A stretch of 9,702 nt of DNA from Clostridiales bacterium (GTDB taxonomy: Bacteria > Bacillota > Clostridia > Oscillospirales > CAG-382). The notes under the pieces were generated by a model. It was given only the letters and a program-made list of their open reading frames with translations. It was not told where the DNA came from and ran no database searches. Positions within the stretch are counted from its first letter, which is position 1. Each line of letters starts with the position of its first letter. Location: the NCBI GenBank assembly GCA_003452915.1, contig DMMZ01000026.1, forward strand, positions 26,876-36,577. The letters are read 5' to 3'. Shown here piece after piece: positions 1 to 7,473 of the stretch. Made by a program: the position numbers and the translations under genes.

Positions 1-919
1 AAGCTGCAATGTTATAATTTGTATCACCGAGTCCTATAACGCTTTCAAGATACATTTCCCAGCCTGTTTTCTTAGTAAATGCGTACTCCTCTTCACCTGT
101 GCTTTGTGTAGTCGTAGGTGTTAGCGGAAGGAATAACATACCATCAAACATTGTATCAATAACTTTCTTGCTTTTATCAACATAAGCAAAGTAAGGCAAT
201 ATTTCATCAAATGTATTCATTCCAACATCAGATACATTACCTTTATAATACTTATTACTGTACATTAGAACTATATTTCTAAGGCCATCAACATCGTTGG
301 GATAAGCATCAATATTTTTTGGTGTTTCATCAATAGCAGCAGAAACACCAAGGCTTGCATCGGTTGATCCGAAAACCTCTATTTCGTCACACCATGTGTT
401 TACGTCACTGGAGAATATAAAGCGTACATAACGTGCTTTGAAATAGCTGTCAAAAGTTATATTACTATTTACTTTTATGGTTGCGGTATTTGTTATAGTT
501 TTCTCGTCAATAACAGAACCGACTGTACCGAAATTTTCACCGTCTTCGGATACAGCAGTATATAAATACCTTGTACTAAAAATTCCGGCTGCACTTAAGT
601 TCAGTTGGCCCAGATTAACACTCTTAACTGAGTAAACTTCACCTAAATCAAGTGTAAGAGTTATTTTTGTACCTCTGTAAAATTTCAGCCAATTTGAATC
701 ACTGGTATCGGCTTGGGCTTTTTTTCCGTCAGTTAACTTCATGCTTTCGTCTTTATTAACTTTTAAAGGAAATGCGTTTTCGATTGGGCTGTCAAACTCA
801 AATGTATATGTTTTATTAAGTGCCAGGTTAGTATCACTTGCTGAAGCATTAATTGCTAATAACGGTGACGCAATTAAAATAAACAACAAGATAAAGCAGA
901 TATTCTTTTTTAATTTCAT
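1..919 (-). CDS. Secreted discoidin-like / DUF4855-like protein, C-terminus beyond window
   Basis: Reading leftward from the ATG at 917-919, the frame stays open to the window edge (306 codons), so the C-terminus is missing. Residues 1-28 form a signal peptide: a KLKK basic start, a hydrophobic core and an ASA-type cleavage site near residue 28, so the protein is probably exported. Residues of about 30-184 look like an F5/8 type C (discoidin) carbohydrate-binding module: LALNKTYTF near the start, LTDG at 62-65, ITLTLDLGE at 86-94, ARYVRF at 162-167 and a closing DEIEVFG. From about residue 212 (LRNIVLMYS, PYFAYVDKS, DTMFDGMLFLPL) it resembles DUF4855, a family of unknown function in secreted Firmicutes proteins. 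GGGAG lies 6 bases before the ATG. The upstream solute-binding gene ends 16 bases away, so the two are probably co-transcribed. A role in handling extracellular polysaccharide is inference; the DUF4855 call is from memory of the family. Confidence 0.8.
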   Translation of the reverse strand, partial: MKLKKNICFILLFILIASPLLAINASASDTNLALNKTYTFEFDSPIENAFPLKVNKDESMKLTDGKKAQADTSDSNWLKFYRGTKITLTLDLGEVYSVKSVNLGQLNLSAAGIFSTRYLYTAVSEDGENFGTVGSVIDEKTITNTATIKVNSNITFDSYFKARYVRFIFSSDVNTWCDEIEVFGSTDASLGVSAAIDETPKNIDAYPNDVDGLRNIVLMYSNKYYKGNVSDVGMNTFDEILPYFAYVDKSKKVIDTMFDGMLFLPLTPTTTQSTGEEEYAFTKKTGWEMYLESVIGLGDTNYNIAA

Positions 920-935
920 TTAATTCTCCCACTTA

Positions 936-2450
936 TTACGTAAGATTATTCTTATATTCATCAATAGTGTTTAGCATATCAGTTTCCACTGCATCCTTGA
1001 TTGATTCCCACTTTGAAGTTAATGTGTTTGTAGAATCGTCTCCAATGACCGAACTGTATAACCCTACCAGGGACGGATTAACAGAGGATCCCCAGTTGTA
1101 TATTGCACCAATATCATAAAAGCGATTATTGTAGATTAAATCCAGCATTTTTGCATCTTCGTCGTCTTCAATTGCTTGTAGCTTAAGAGTTGTTTCGAAA
1201 TAAGCTTCTGTTACATCATCGCTGAAATATCCCAGTGCTTCGAGCAAAAATGCTGTCGCTTCTTTATTATCTATGTTTGTAGTCGGAATACCGATTACAG
1301 ATGATTGATATCTGTTAACCGAACAATAATACTTATCCTGTTCCTCATTAAATTTCGGAATCGGAAGAACCCCGAATTGGAAATCCAATATAGCGGGAGA
1401 ATTTTTCAGTCTTGTTATCGATGAACTGGTTGTGTTGTAAAACAAACCTCTGCCTGCCTCAAACATTGCCTGAAGCTCTGTAAAGCCATATTTGCTTGTT
1501 GCGCTTCCCTGACCAATTATTAATTCGGCACGTTGAGTAACTGTCTTATCAGACATTATCTCATATACTTTGTCAAATACATTGACTGCATTTTCAGTGC
1601 CGGGATTTAATTTGACACTTCCGTCGTCCATCTTTTCAGCGAGTGCAACACCTGCACCGTTTACCATTATTGTAGAACCGTAAGAGTGAGATAGGTTACC
1701 GTATGTAGCATAAAAGCCCCATTGTCCGTTTTGGTCAGTGTGCGAAACTAACTTGCTCATTTCAAGAAAAACATCATAGGTAAATTTACCGTCACGAACC
1801 AGGTCATAAATATTACCGTATTTGTTTTGTAATTCGGAGTTTTCGTTATAAATTTTCTTGTTGAATAAAGTGAGATAAATATTGTCGTCATCAGTAATAA
1901 GTGCGTCACCCGCAACAAAGTAATGCTTGTCATTAAGAGTAAGGCTGTTTATCGAACTTTGATCCCACCACGGATTATCAAGATCAATAATATTATCAAG
2001 TGACCAATAGTAATTATCGGTAACGCTGGTAACCATCTTGTCAACAGAATCAACAACTATATCATAATCACATGCACCTGCGGTAATCAATTCTTTCACT
2101 TCCTCCGAAGGGTAGGCAGCTGACGTAACCTCAATATTAAGGCCGTAATGCTCCTCAATATAATCATTTCTGATCTTAACCGCTTCACTCACACTGCTGG
2201 TGGTTGCTTCTTCATTAGGTACAAACTGTAATTCTCCATATACATGTCTTGCGGTGTTAACGCAGAATATTCTTATTGTTTGTCCATCAAAATTATCGTC
2301 GTATGGAAAGCCTGCATCTCCACTGTTTATTAAATTCGATGAATCACTTACTGTATTTTTATTACTCGGATTGCCATCGCAGGAGACAAGAAAAGACACC
2401 AAAAACAATAAAACAGCCAGAAGGAATATTATTGACTTTTTAAATAGCAT
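936..2450 (-). CDS. Extracellular solute-binding lipoprotein (ABC importer, carbohydrate type)
   Basis: This 504-residue protein begins MLFKKS, followed by a hydrophobic stretch (7-20) and a lipobox LVSC with the lipidated cysteine at residue 24, then a Ser/Asn-rich linker. It should be anchored on the outer face of the membrane and deliver a solute, by family usually a sugar or oligosaccharide, to an ABC permease. The size, the early DGQTIRIF strand and the DNPWWDQ and YFVAGD segments fit clostridial family-1-type binding proteins. I chose the ATG at 2448-2450, not the in-frame ATG 20 codons upstream at 2510. The lipoprotein signal then starts correctly, and a good promoter (-35 at 2505-2510, -10 at 2482-2487) lies inside the would-be extension. 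The ribosome site (AAGTGG, 6 bases from ATG) is mediocre. No permease or ATPase gene is visible, so its partners must lie elsewhere or beyond the left edge. The ligand cannot be told from sequence. Confidence 0.88.
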   Translation of the reverse strand: MLFKKSIIFLLAVLLFLVSFLVSCDGNPSNKNTVSDSSNLINSGDAGFPYDDNFDGQTIRIFCVNTARHVYGELQFVPNEEATTSSVSEAVKIRNDYIEEHYGLNIEVTSAAYPSEEVKELITAGACDYDIVVDSVDKMVTSVTDNYYWSLDNIIDLDNPWWDQSSINSLTLNDKHYFVAGDALITDDDNIYLTLFNKKIYNENSELQNKYGNIYDLVRDGKFTYDVFLEMSKLVSHTDQNGQWGFYATYGNLSHSYGSTIMVNGAGVALAEKMDDGSVKLNPGTENAVNVFDKVYEIMSDKTVTQRAELIIGQGSATSKYGFTELQAMFEAGRGLFYNTTSSSITRLKNSPAILDFQFGVLPIPKFNEEQDKYYCSVNRYQSSVIGIPTTNIDNKEATAFLLEALGYFSDDVTEAYFETTLKLQAIEDDEDAKMLDLIYNNRFYDIGAIYNWGSSVNPSLVGLYSSVIGDDSTNTLTSKWESIKDAVETDMLNTIDEYKNNLT

Positions 2451-2481
2451 ATTAATCCACTTTCTATCTTTTATTATATAA

Positions 2482-2510
2482 ACTATACCATAATTTCTAA
2501 TTAAATGCAA
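2482..2510 (-). promoter_or_regulatory. Sigma-A promoter for the solute-binding protein unit
   Basis: On the minus strand a -35 TTGCAT (2510-2505) is followed after exactly 17 bases by a -10 TATAGT (2487-2482), preceded by TGG (extended -10). The start of transcription would be near 2475, about 25 bases before the ATG at 2450. It sits in the gap just after the aminotransferase stop codon, so the binding-protein unit can be expressed separately from asnS. I see no convincing terminator hairpin between the aminotransferase and this promoter, so read-through from upstream is possible. Confidence 0.7.
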
Positions 2511-2516
2511 GGTTTT

Positions 2517-3767
2517 CTATGATTTGTTTGTAATATTTTCAACTATTGCAAATTTAATACAGCAACATAAAAGAGGTGCAGCTGTTTCAAGTTCAACAAT
2601 TGTTGGGAAAGTCGGTGCTATGCGAATAATAGAATCCTCAGGGTCTTTTCCGTAAGGGTGAGTTGCTCCGGCAGGAGTAACTACAAGCCCTGCTTCTTTA
2701 GCAAGCTGAACCACTCTTTTAGCGGTGTTTTTCGGAAGAAATAAGCTGAAGAAATATCCGCCATTGGGTTTTGTCCAGCTGATATCGCTGTATTCTGCTA
2801 GCTCCTGCTCAAATATTTTATATATTATCTCAAATTTCGGGCGGATAAGCTCCATATGCATAGCCATCTGTTCTTCAATATCAGTGTAGGTCTTAAAAAT
2901 CTTAGCATGTCTTAACTGATTAATTTTATCATGACCGATTGTCTGATACTTCATAGAATTTATAACTCTATCCAGATTTTTACGAGAGGCAGCCATACAG
3001 GCAACACCTGCACCCGGATAGGTTATTTTTGAAGTGGAAGCGAATTCATAAAACAAGTCTTCGTTGCCGTATTTTTTAGCTTCCGATAATATTTCTTTTA
3101 GTTTATCTGGTGTTTCTTTCAAATCATGCACAACATAAGCATTATCCCAAAATACTCTGAAATCCTTTGCTTTTGGCTTTAACTTTGCAAAACGTGTTAC
3201 AACCTCATCGGAAAAAGTATATCCGGTAGGATTAGAATATTTTGGAACACACCAGCAGCCTTTTATAGTTTCATCTTCACTTACCAGCTTTTCAACCATA
3301 TCCATGTCCGGTCCGTCAGGATTCATCGGAACATTTATCATATTTATTCCAAAGTATTCGGTTATTGCAAAATGTCTGTCATAGCCAGGAACAGGGCAAA
3401 GGAAGGATATCTTTTCGTATTTTGACCAGGGTTTACAACCATCCTCGGTACCGTGTGTCACTGCACGTGAAACAGCGTCGAACATAAGATTAAGGCTGGA
3501 GTTTCCGCCTATCAAAACTTCATTTTCCTCTACTCCGAGTATAACGGCAAAAAGACGTTTCATCTCACTTATACCGTCAAGCACACCGTAATTACGGCAA
3601 TCGGTACCGTTTTCTGAAAAGCATTCGCTGTTTTTTGTAACAACATTCAATAATTTTTCAACCGTGTTAAGCTGGTCAGCGGCAGGTTTTCCTCTCGACA
3701 TATCGAGCTTTAATCCCCTTGCCTTAAATTCGTTGTATTCCGCTACAATCTGATTAAAATTCTTCAT
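2517..3767 (-). CDS. Aspartate aminotransferase, PLP-dependent fold type I (Asp_aminotransf / MocR-like subgroup)
   Basis: This 416-residue cytoplasmic PLP enzyme is predicted to exchange the amino group between aspartate and 2-oxoglutarate, giving oxaloacetate and glutamate. Visible landmarks are LDMSRGKPA near residues 21-29, GGNSS at 87-91, SNPTG at 178-182, WDNAY at 207-211 (Asp208 would contact the pyridine nitrogen), STSK at 244-247 (Lys247 is the expected Schiff-base lysine) and IIRIAP at 380-385 (Arg382 would bind the substrate carboxylate). The pattern matches the subgroup that includes the Corynebacterium glutamicum aspartate aminotransferase, not the classical AspC type. Length is normal for that subgroup and no catalytic residue is missing. 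AGGAG sits 5 bases before the ATG. The gene follows asnS after 29 bases with no promoter or terminator seen between them, so the two are probably one operon. A preference for another amino acid cannot be excluded. Confidence 0.9.
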   Translation of the reverse strand: MKNFNQIVAEYNEFKARGLKLDMSRGKPAADQLNTVEKLLNVVTKNSECFSENGTDCRNYGVLDGISEMKRLFAVILGVEENEVLIGGNSSLNLMFDAVSRAVTHGTEDGCKPWSKYEKISFLCPVPGYDRHFAITEYFGINMINVPMNPDGPDMDMVEKLVSEDETIKGCWCVPKYSNPTGYTFSDEVVTRFAKLKPKAKDFRVFWDNAYVVHDLKETPDKLKEILSEAKKYGNEDLFYEFASTSKITYPGAGVACMAASRKNLDRVINSMKYQTIGHDKINQLRHAKIFKTYTDIEEQMAMHMELIRPKFEIIYKIFEQELAEYSDISWTKPNGGYFFSLFLPKNTAKRVVQLAKEAGLVVTPAGATHPYGKDPEDSIIRIAPTFPTIVELETAAPLLCCCIKFAIVENITNKS

Positions 3768-3796
3768 AAAATCTCCTGTATTTTTAATTTTTTTAA

Positions 3797-5203
3797 TTAA
3801 AATTCCGCACTGCCTACAGTTCTCGGGAACGCCTCTACATCACGGATGTTTGTCATTCCGGTAATGTACATAATAAGACGTTCAAAACCAAGTCCATAGC
3901 CTGCGTGCTTTACGCTGCCGTATTTACGCAGCTCCAGATACCACCAATAATCTTCTTTGTTAAGTCCAAGCTCATCCAGCCTTTTTTCAAGAACCTCAAG
4001 TCTCTCTTCGCGTTGTGAGCCACCGATTAGTTCTCCGATTCCCGGAACAAGCATATCCGTTGCCGCAACTGTTTTTCCGTCTTCGTTCATACGCATATAA
4101 AACGCTTTTATCTCTTTAGGATAATCGGTTACAAAAACAGGCTTTCCGAAAAGCTTCTCGGTTATATAACGCTCATGTTCTGTCTGCAGATCACAGCCCC
4201 ATTCAACAGGATACTCAAACTGCTGACCGCTTTCTTTTAAAAGACGGATAGCCTCTGTATAGGTTACTCTGCCAAAATCGCTGTTTACTAATTCATTTAA
4301 ACGATTTGCAAGTGTATTATCAATAAATTTATTGAAGAATTCTATCTCTGCAGGGCAGGTTTCCAAAACATAACTTATCGTATATTTAGTCATTTCTTCT
4401 GCCAACATCATATCATCCTCAAGATCAGCAAAAGCTATCTCTGGCTCAATCATCCAGAATTCTGCTGCATGTCGTGAGGTATTGGAATTTTCTGCACGGA
4501 AGGTAGGTCCAAAGGTGTAAACGTTCGAAAAAGCTGTAGCAAAACATTCCGCCTCAAGCTGTCCGGAAACGGTAAGGTTTGCTGCTGCCGCAAAAAAATC
4601 CTTAGAATAATCAACCTGACCATCCTTTGTCTTGGGCGGATTACCTATATCAAGGGTAGTTACCTTGAACATCTCGCCTGCACCCTCGCAGTCGCTGGCA
4701 GTTACGATCGGTGTGTTTACATAAACAAAACCCTTTTCTGCAAAAAAGCGGTGTATCGCCTGGGCGGCACATGAACGCACTCTGAAAACAGCATTGAAAG
4801 TATTCGCTCTCGGACGAAGATGTGCTATAGAACGCAAAAATTCAAGCGAATGTTTTTTTGGCTGAAGAGGATAATCCGGTGTTGAAGTACCGCATACCTC
4901 AATTGCCGTTGCTTTTATTTCAAAAGGCTGTTTAGCCTCTGGTGTCAATACAAAAGTTCCGGTTATAGAAAGCGACGCACCTGTATTTTGCTTTGTGATT
5001 AAATTGTAATTATCTATATTTTGTTCCTCAAAAACAATTTGTACATTCTTGAAGTAAGTTCCGTCATTAAGCTCGATAAAACCAAAAATGTTAGAGCTTC
5101 TTATTGAACGGACCCAACCGCCCACCTTAATCTCTTTACCATCATAGTTTTTCAAATCAGAATATAATTCCCTGATGCTTGTTAGTTCTCTTTTTATTGA
5201 CAT
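3797..5203 (-). CDS. asnS: Asparaginyl-tRNA synthetase
   Basis: This 468-residue class IIb synthetase charges tRNA(Asn) with asparagine using ATP. The N-terminal OB-fold anticodon-binding domain spans about residues 1-110, with KVGGWVRSIR at 26-35 and FIELNDG at 42-48. The catalytic domain follows. It has VSGQLEAE at 212-219, motif 2 FRAENSNTSRHAAEF at 235-249, the GELIGGSQREE segment at 390-400, and motif 3 GYGLGFERL at 435-443. The C-terminus (IRDVEAFPRTVGSAEF) is the typical AsnRS ending, and the length matches the family, so the gene is intact. It heads an operon with an aspartate aminotransferase. Its predicted leader is only about 40 nt, too short for a T-box, so control by uncharged tRNA at this site is unlikely. 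The ribosome site is GAAGGG about 10 bases before the ATG. Confidence 0.97.
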   Translation of the reverse strand: MSIKRELTSIRELYSDLKNYDGKEIKVGGWVRSIRSSNIFGFIELNDGTYFKNVQIVFEEQNIDNYNLITKQNTGASLSITGTFVLTPEAKQPFEIKATAIEVCGTSTPDYPLQPKKHSLEFLRSIAHLRPRANTFNAVFRVRSCAAQAIHRFFAEKGFVYVNTPIVTASDCEGAGEMFKVTTLDIGNPPKTKDGQVDYSKDFFAAAANLTVSGQLEAECFATAFSNVYTFGPTFRAENSNTSRHAAEFWMIEPEIAFADLEDDMMLAEEMTKYTISYVLETCPAEIEFFNKFIDNTLANRLNELVNSDFGRVTYTEAIRLLKESGQQFEYPVEWGCDLQTEHERYITEKLFGKPVFVTDYPKEIKAFYMRMNEDGKTVAATDMLVPGIGELIGGSQREERLEVLEKRLDELGLNKEDYWWYLELRKYGSVKHAGYGLGFERLIMYITGMTNIRDVEAFPRTVGSAEF

Positions 5204-5250
5204 AATTATCTAGCCCTTCTCAGTTTGTGTGTATTATTATACAAGATAAC

Positions 5251-5279
5251 ATTATATCATTAATTTACATTATTTTCAA
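5251..5279 (-). promoter_or_regulatory. Strong sigma-A promoter for asnS operon
   Basis: On the minus strand TTGAAA (5279-5274), 17 bases, then a perfect TATAAT (5256-5251). Transcription would start near 5244, leaving a leader of about 40 nt before the asnS ATG at 5203. A second TATAAT-like hexamer at 5241-5236 has only a poor -35 match and is less likely to be used. Confidence 0.78.
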
Positions 5280-5349
5280 GAGAATAATTGTATTTTTGCA
5301 TACATTAATTATTTTTTCAATACGAAATTAGTTTTATTTTCTACACTTA

Positions 5350-5378
5350 TTGATTTTTCTTATATTTTAATGTAAAAT
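5350..5378 (+). promoter_or_regulatory. Promoter for the HAD phosphatase gene
   Basis: TTGATT at 5350-5355, a 17-base spacer, then TAAAAT at 5373-5378; transcription would start near 5385, about 50 bases before the ATG at 5436. It is divergent from the asnS promoter, with about 70 bases between the two -35 boxes. The rest of the 232-base gap (5204-5435) is AT-rich, and I see no other convincing element in it. Confidence 0.6.
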
Positions 5379-5435
5379 CTAATAAATAAAAAACTCACTG
5401 ATATGTATTAAACTCAGGTTTAGAAAGGAAATTCA

Positions 5436-6011
5436 ATGAATTTTTTCGATGTTTTTAACGATACAAAACAATATCTTGCAGATAAAAAAGCAATTATTTT
5501 TGATATGGACGGCACACTCGTCGACTCTATGGAATTTTGGTATTCAAAAGAACTGTGGGCTATTTCTTCGTCTGAAGAACGCAATAAAATAATTAAGCAG
5601 AAATATACCGAAAGTATAATTCCAAAACCGTATGCACTGGAATTATGCATGCAGCTTAAGGAAGCAAAAATACCTTTTTGCATTGCGACCAATACACCTT
5701 TTAAAATCGCAGAACCAATGCTTAAAAAGTTCGGTTTTGACAGTATGTATGAATTTTACATAGACTGCGAGGAAATAGGTGTTCCCAAATCCAGTCCGGA
5801 TATTTATTATATAGCTACCGAGCGTTTAGGATGCAAAGCCCAGGATGTTGTTGTTTTTGAGGACATGCCCCAGAGCGCAAAAACCGCAAAATTGGCCGGG
5901 TTTTGTGTTGTTGGTGTTTATGATATTACCAGCAAAGACTATATGCCAGAAATGCGTAAAATGTGCGACGACTATATATATAATTATTCTGGTATAATGA
6001 AAAAGAAATAA
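5436..6011 (+). CDS. HAD-superfamily phosphatase with a shortened cap
   Basis: This 191-residue cytoplasmic protein carries all four HAD motifs of the phosphoglycolate-phosphatase / beta-phosphoglucomutase-like group: motif I FDMDGTLVDS (nucleophile Asp23, acid/base Asp25), motif II CIATNT (Thr85), motif III Lys118 in GVPKSSPD, and motif IV VVFEDMP (Glu142, Asp143). It should hydrolyse a small phosphorylated metabolite, which cannot be named. The spacing is odd. Only about 62 residues separate Asp23 from Thr85, whereas relatives with a helical C1 cap have about 105, so roughly 40-45 residues of the cap are absent. The frame is unbroken and the core is intact, so it may be a functional minimal-cap enzyme or the product of an in-frame deletion. 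AAAGGA lies 6 bases before the ATG. It is a single-gene unit, convergent with the glycosyltransferase. Confidence 0.85.
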   Translation: MNFFDVFNDTKQYLADKKAIIFDMDGTLVDSMEFWYSKELWAISSSEERNKIIKQKYTESIIPKPYALELCMQLKEAKIPFCIATNTPFKIAEPMLKKFGFDSMYEFYIDCEEIGVPKSSPDIYYIATERLGCKAQDVVVFEDMPQSAKTAKLAGFCVVGVYDITSKDYMPEMRKMCDDYIYNYSGIMKKK

Positions 6012-6146
6012 TAATACTAATTCTCTTAAGAAACAGTAAGAAAAATTCTTCAAAAATGTCCTATATATAATTAATGCAGCAAAATTGCCGCTTAATAGAG
6101 ACTTTTCCTCGAATTTATCATTGTTTCTAATTTTAATTAGTATAAA

Positions 6147-6188
6147 AAGAGCATATACAAAAACCATTTTGGATTTGTATATGCTCTT
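6147..6188. terminator. Bidirectional rho-independent terminator between convergent genes
   Basis: A perfect 15-bp inverted repeat (6147-6161 with 6174-6188, core GAGCATATACAAA / TTTGTATATGCTC) has a 12-base loop in which CCA and TGG can also pair. On the minus strand the stem runs directly into a T-tract (TTTTTATA), 22 bases after the glycosyltransferase stop, which makes a good terminator. On the plus strand it is followed by a looser T-rich stretch (6189-6204), so it can also end the HAD transcript, about 135 bases after its stop. The rest of the 199-base gap (6012-6210) is AT-rich and holds only a small AT palindrome at 6127-6140. Confidence 0.85.
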
Positions 6189-6210
6189 CTTTATGTGTTT
6201 TTTATTAATC

Positions 6211-7473
6211 TTATTTTTCCTGAAATTGGTCAATCGTGGTTACTATAGTATGTTCGATCGGAACCCACTCGACCTTTTTGAAAATAGCAGTTATTGAAAT
6301 CGGTATGTATGTAAGTATAAAAAACGGGAAGGTAAACATATAAATAAGCTTTTTAAAGGTTGAGGTATTTATCTCTCTCCATTCGGTAATTGTTGTTATA
6401 AAGCCCACAAAGAACAGCAAAAGATAACCTAGAGCGATAAATTGTCCCAATGAGGTGATACCATCAACAAACATTGTCGACTCATCTTTATTAATAGCAC
6501 CGTAAATAATTTTTGTAAAATTCAATAAAATGCTTAATACAGTCAGGAATATAGCAGGAAAAATTGTCATCAGCATATCAAAAGAGGAGAAGGAAAAATG
6601 ACGACTGAAAATATTTTTCACCAGTGATGTACCGTATTTTCCAAGCACTTGATAAAATCCCTTTGACCAACGCAAACGTTGTTTCCATGATTGTGCAAAA
6701 GTAATTGGCTGCTCGTCAAAAACACAAGCATCGGCACAATAACCAATCTTACCGCCTTTTACAACCGTATCTATTGAAAATTCAATATCTTCTGTAAGAA
6801 GATGGAACGGCCAGCCTTCGTTATCCAAAACAGTCTGTTTGTTAAGGCAAAAGCCTGTCCCCGAAATGGCACAGCTTGTATTAAGACGCATACGAGCATT
6901 ATTCAAATATTTTGACTCGCGTAAAAACCAGAGTGAATAGCCTGCCGATACCCAGTTGGTTCCGTAATTTTTCGAGTTGCGGTAACTGGTTATAGCTTTA
7001 TAACCGAGGTTAAAGGTCTTGTTCATCTCAACAATATAATTTTTTTCAACAAGGTTGTCGGCATCGAAAATAATATAGCCGTCACAATCATCATTTTTTT
7101 CAATAAGGTCCTTAAAAAGATAATCAAGAGCATAACCTTTGCCTACAAGCTTATCATTAAAACGTTCGTAAACTATTGCACCCTTTTCCGCACATACCTG
7201 TGCGGTATTGTCGGTACAGTTGTCTGCGATAATAAAAATTTTTAAAAGTTCCTTTGGATATGTCTGATTATGTAATGAATCAATTAAATGACCGATAACA
7301 TTTTGTTCGTTTCTTGCGGCAATAATAATGCCAAACTTATTCATTTTAAAGTTCTCGACAGTACGTAGTTTTTCGTTAGAAAACAACATGTAAAAAGTAT
7401 AGAAAAATTGATATAAATAGCATATCGCAAAAATAAACGCTATACTTTTTTCTATCGGTTGAATTATTTCCAT
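6211..7473 (-). CDS. Membrane-bound family 2 glycosyltransferase (cellulose/hyaluronan-synthase-like)
   Basis: This 420-residue protein transfers sugar from a nucleotide-sugar donor at the cytoplasmic face of the membrane, probably to a polysaccharide or glycolipid. Residues 9-30 form an N-terminal membrane helix. A GT-A catalytic domain follows, with AARNE at 52-56, DNCTDNT at 84-90, the metal-binding FDADN at 136-140, the base motif TEDIEF at 227-232, and QRLRW at 265-269, the QxxRW signature of processive GT2 enzymes. Three C-terminal membrane segments lie at about 300-320, 340-361 and 375-395. The motif set is complete and the length is normal. The donor and product cannot be told. No polysaccharide cluster surrounds it; it is a single-gene unit with its own promoter, a structured leader and a strong terminator. 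GGA lies 8 bases before the ATG at 7473. Processive synthesis is inferred from the QxxRW motif. Confidence 0.9.
   Translation of the reverse strand: MEIIQPIEKSIAFIFAICYLYQFFYTFYMLFSNEKLRTVENFKMNKFGIIIAARNEQNVIGHLIDSLHNQTYPKELLKIFIIADNCTDNTAQVCAEKGAIVYERFNDKLVGKGYALDYLFKDLIEKNDDCDGYIIFDADNLVEKNYIVEMNKTFNLGYKAITSYRNSKNYGTNWVSAGYSLWFLRESKYLNNARMRLNTSCAISGTGFCLNKQTVLDNEGWPFHLLTEDIEFSIDTVVKGGKIGYCADACVFDEQPITFAQSWKQRLRWSKGFYQVLGKYGTSLVKNIFSRHFSFSSFDMLMTIFPAIFLTVLSILLNFTKIIYGAINKDESTMFVDGITSLGQFIALGYLLLFFVGFITTITEWREINTSTFKKLIYMFTFPFFILTYIPISITAIFKKVEWVPIEHTIVTTIDQFQEK

Noticed and set aside
741..923. Plus-strand open frame of 60 codons
   Set aside because: It is antisense to the signal peptide and start of the secreted DUF4855-like gene and has no convincing ribosome site.
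2451..2510. A 20-codon N-terminal extension of the solute-binding protein starting at the ATG at 2508-2510
   Set aside because: It would put a non-signal segment in front of the lipoprotein signal, and it overlaps the -35 and -10 boxes of a good promoter; the start at 2450 explains everything.
5204..5250. T-box or other long leader in front of asnS
   Set aside because: The predicted transcript starts near 5244 and leaves only about 40 nt, with no T-box sequence or terminator hairpin.
5391..5422. Repeated AAACTCA (5391-5397 and 5410-5416) and a small hairpin TAAAC-TCAG-GTTTA (5409-5422) before the HAD gene
   Set aside because: Too short and AT-rich to separate from chance, and no regulator or terminator context supports it.
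6076..6091. Inverted repeat GCAGCAA/TTGCCGC after the HAD gene as a terminator
   Set aside because: The stem has a mismatch and is not followed by a T-tract; the hairpin at 6147-6188 is far stronger.
5826..6233. Open frame of 135 codons on the minus strand across the HAD gene end
   Set aside because: It is antisense to a gene with clear catalytic motifs, spans the terminator hairpin and resembles no protein family.
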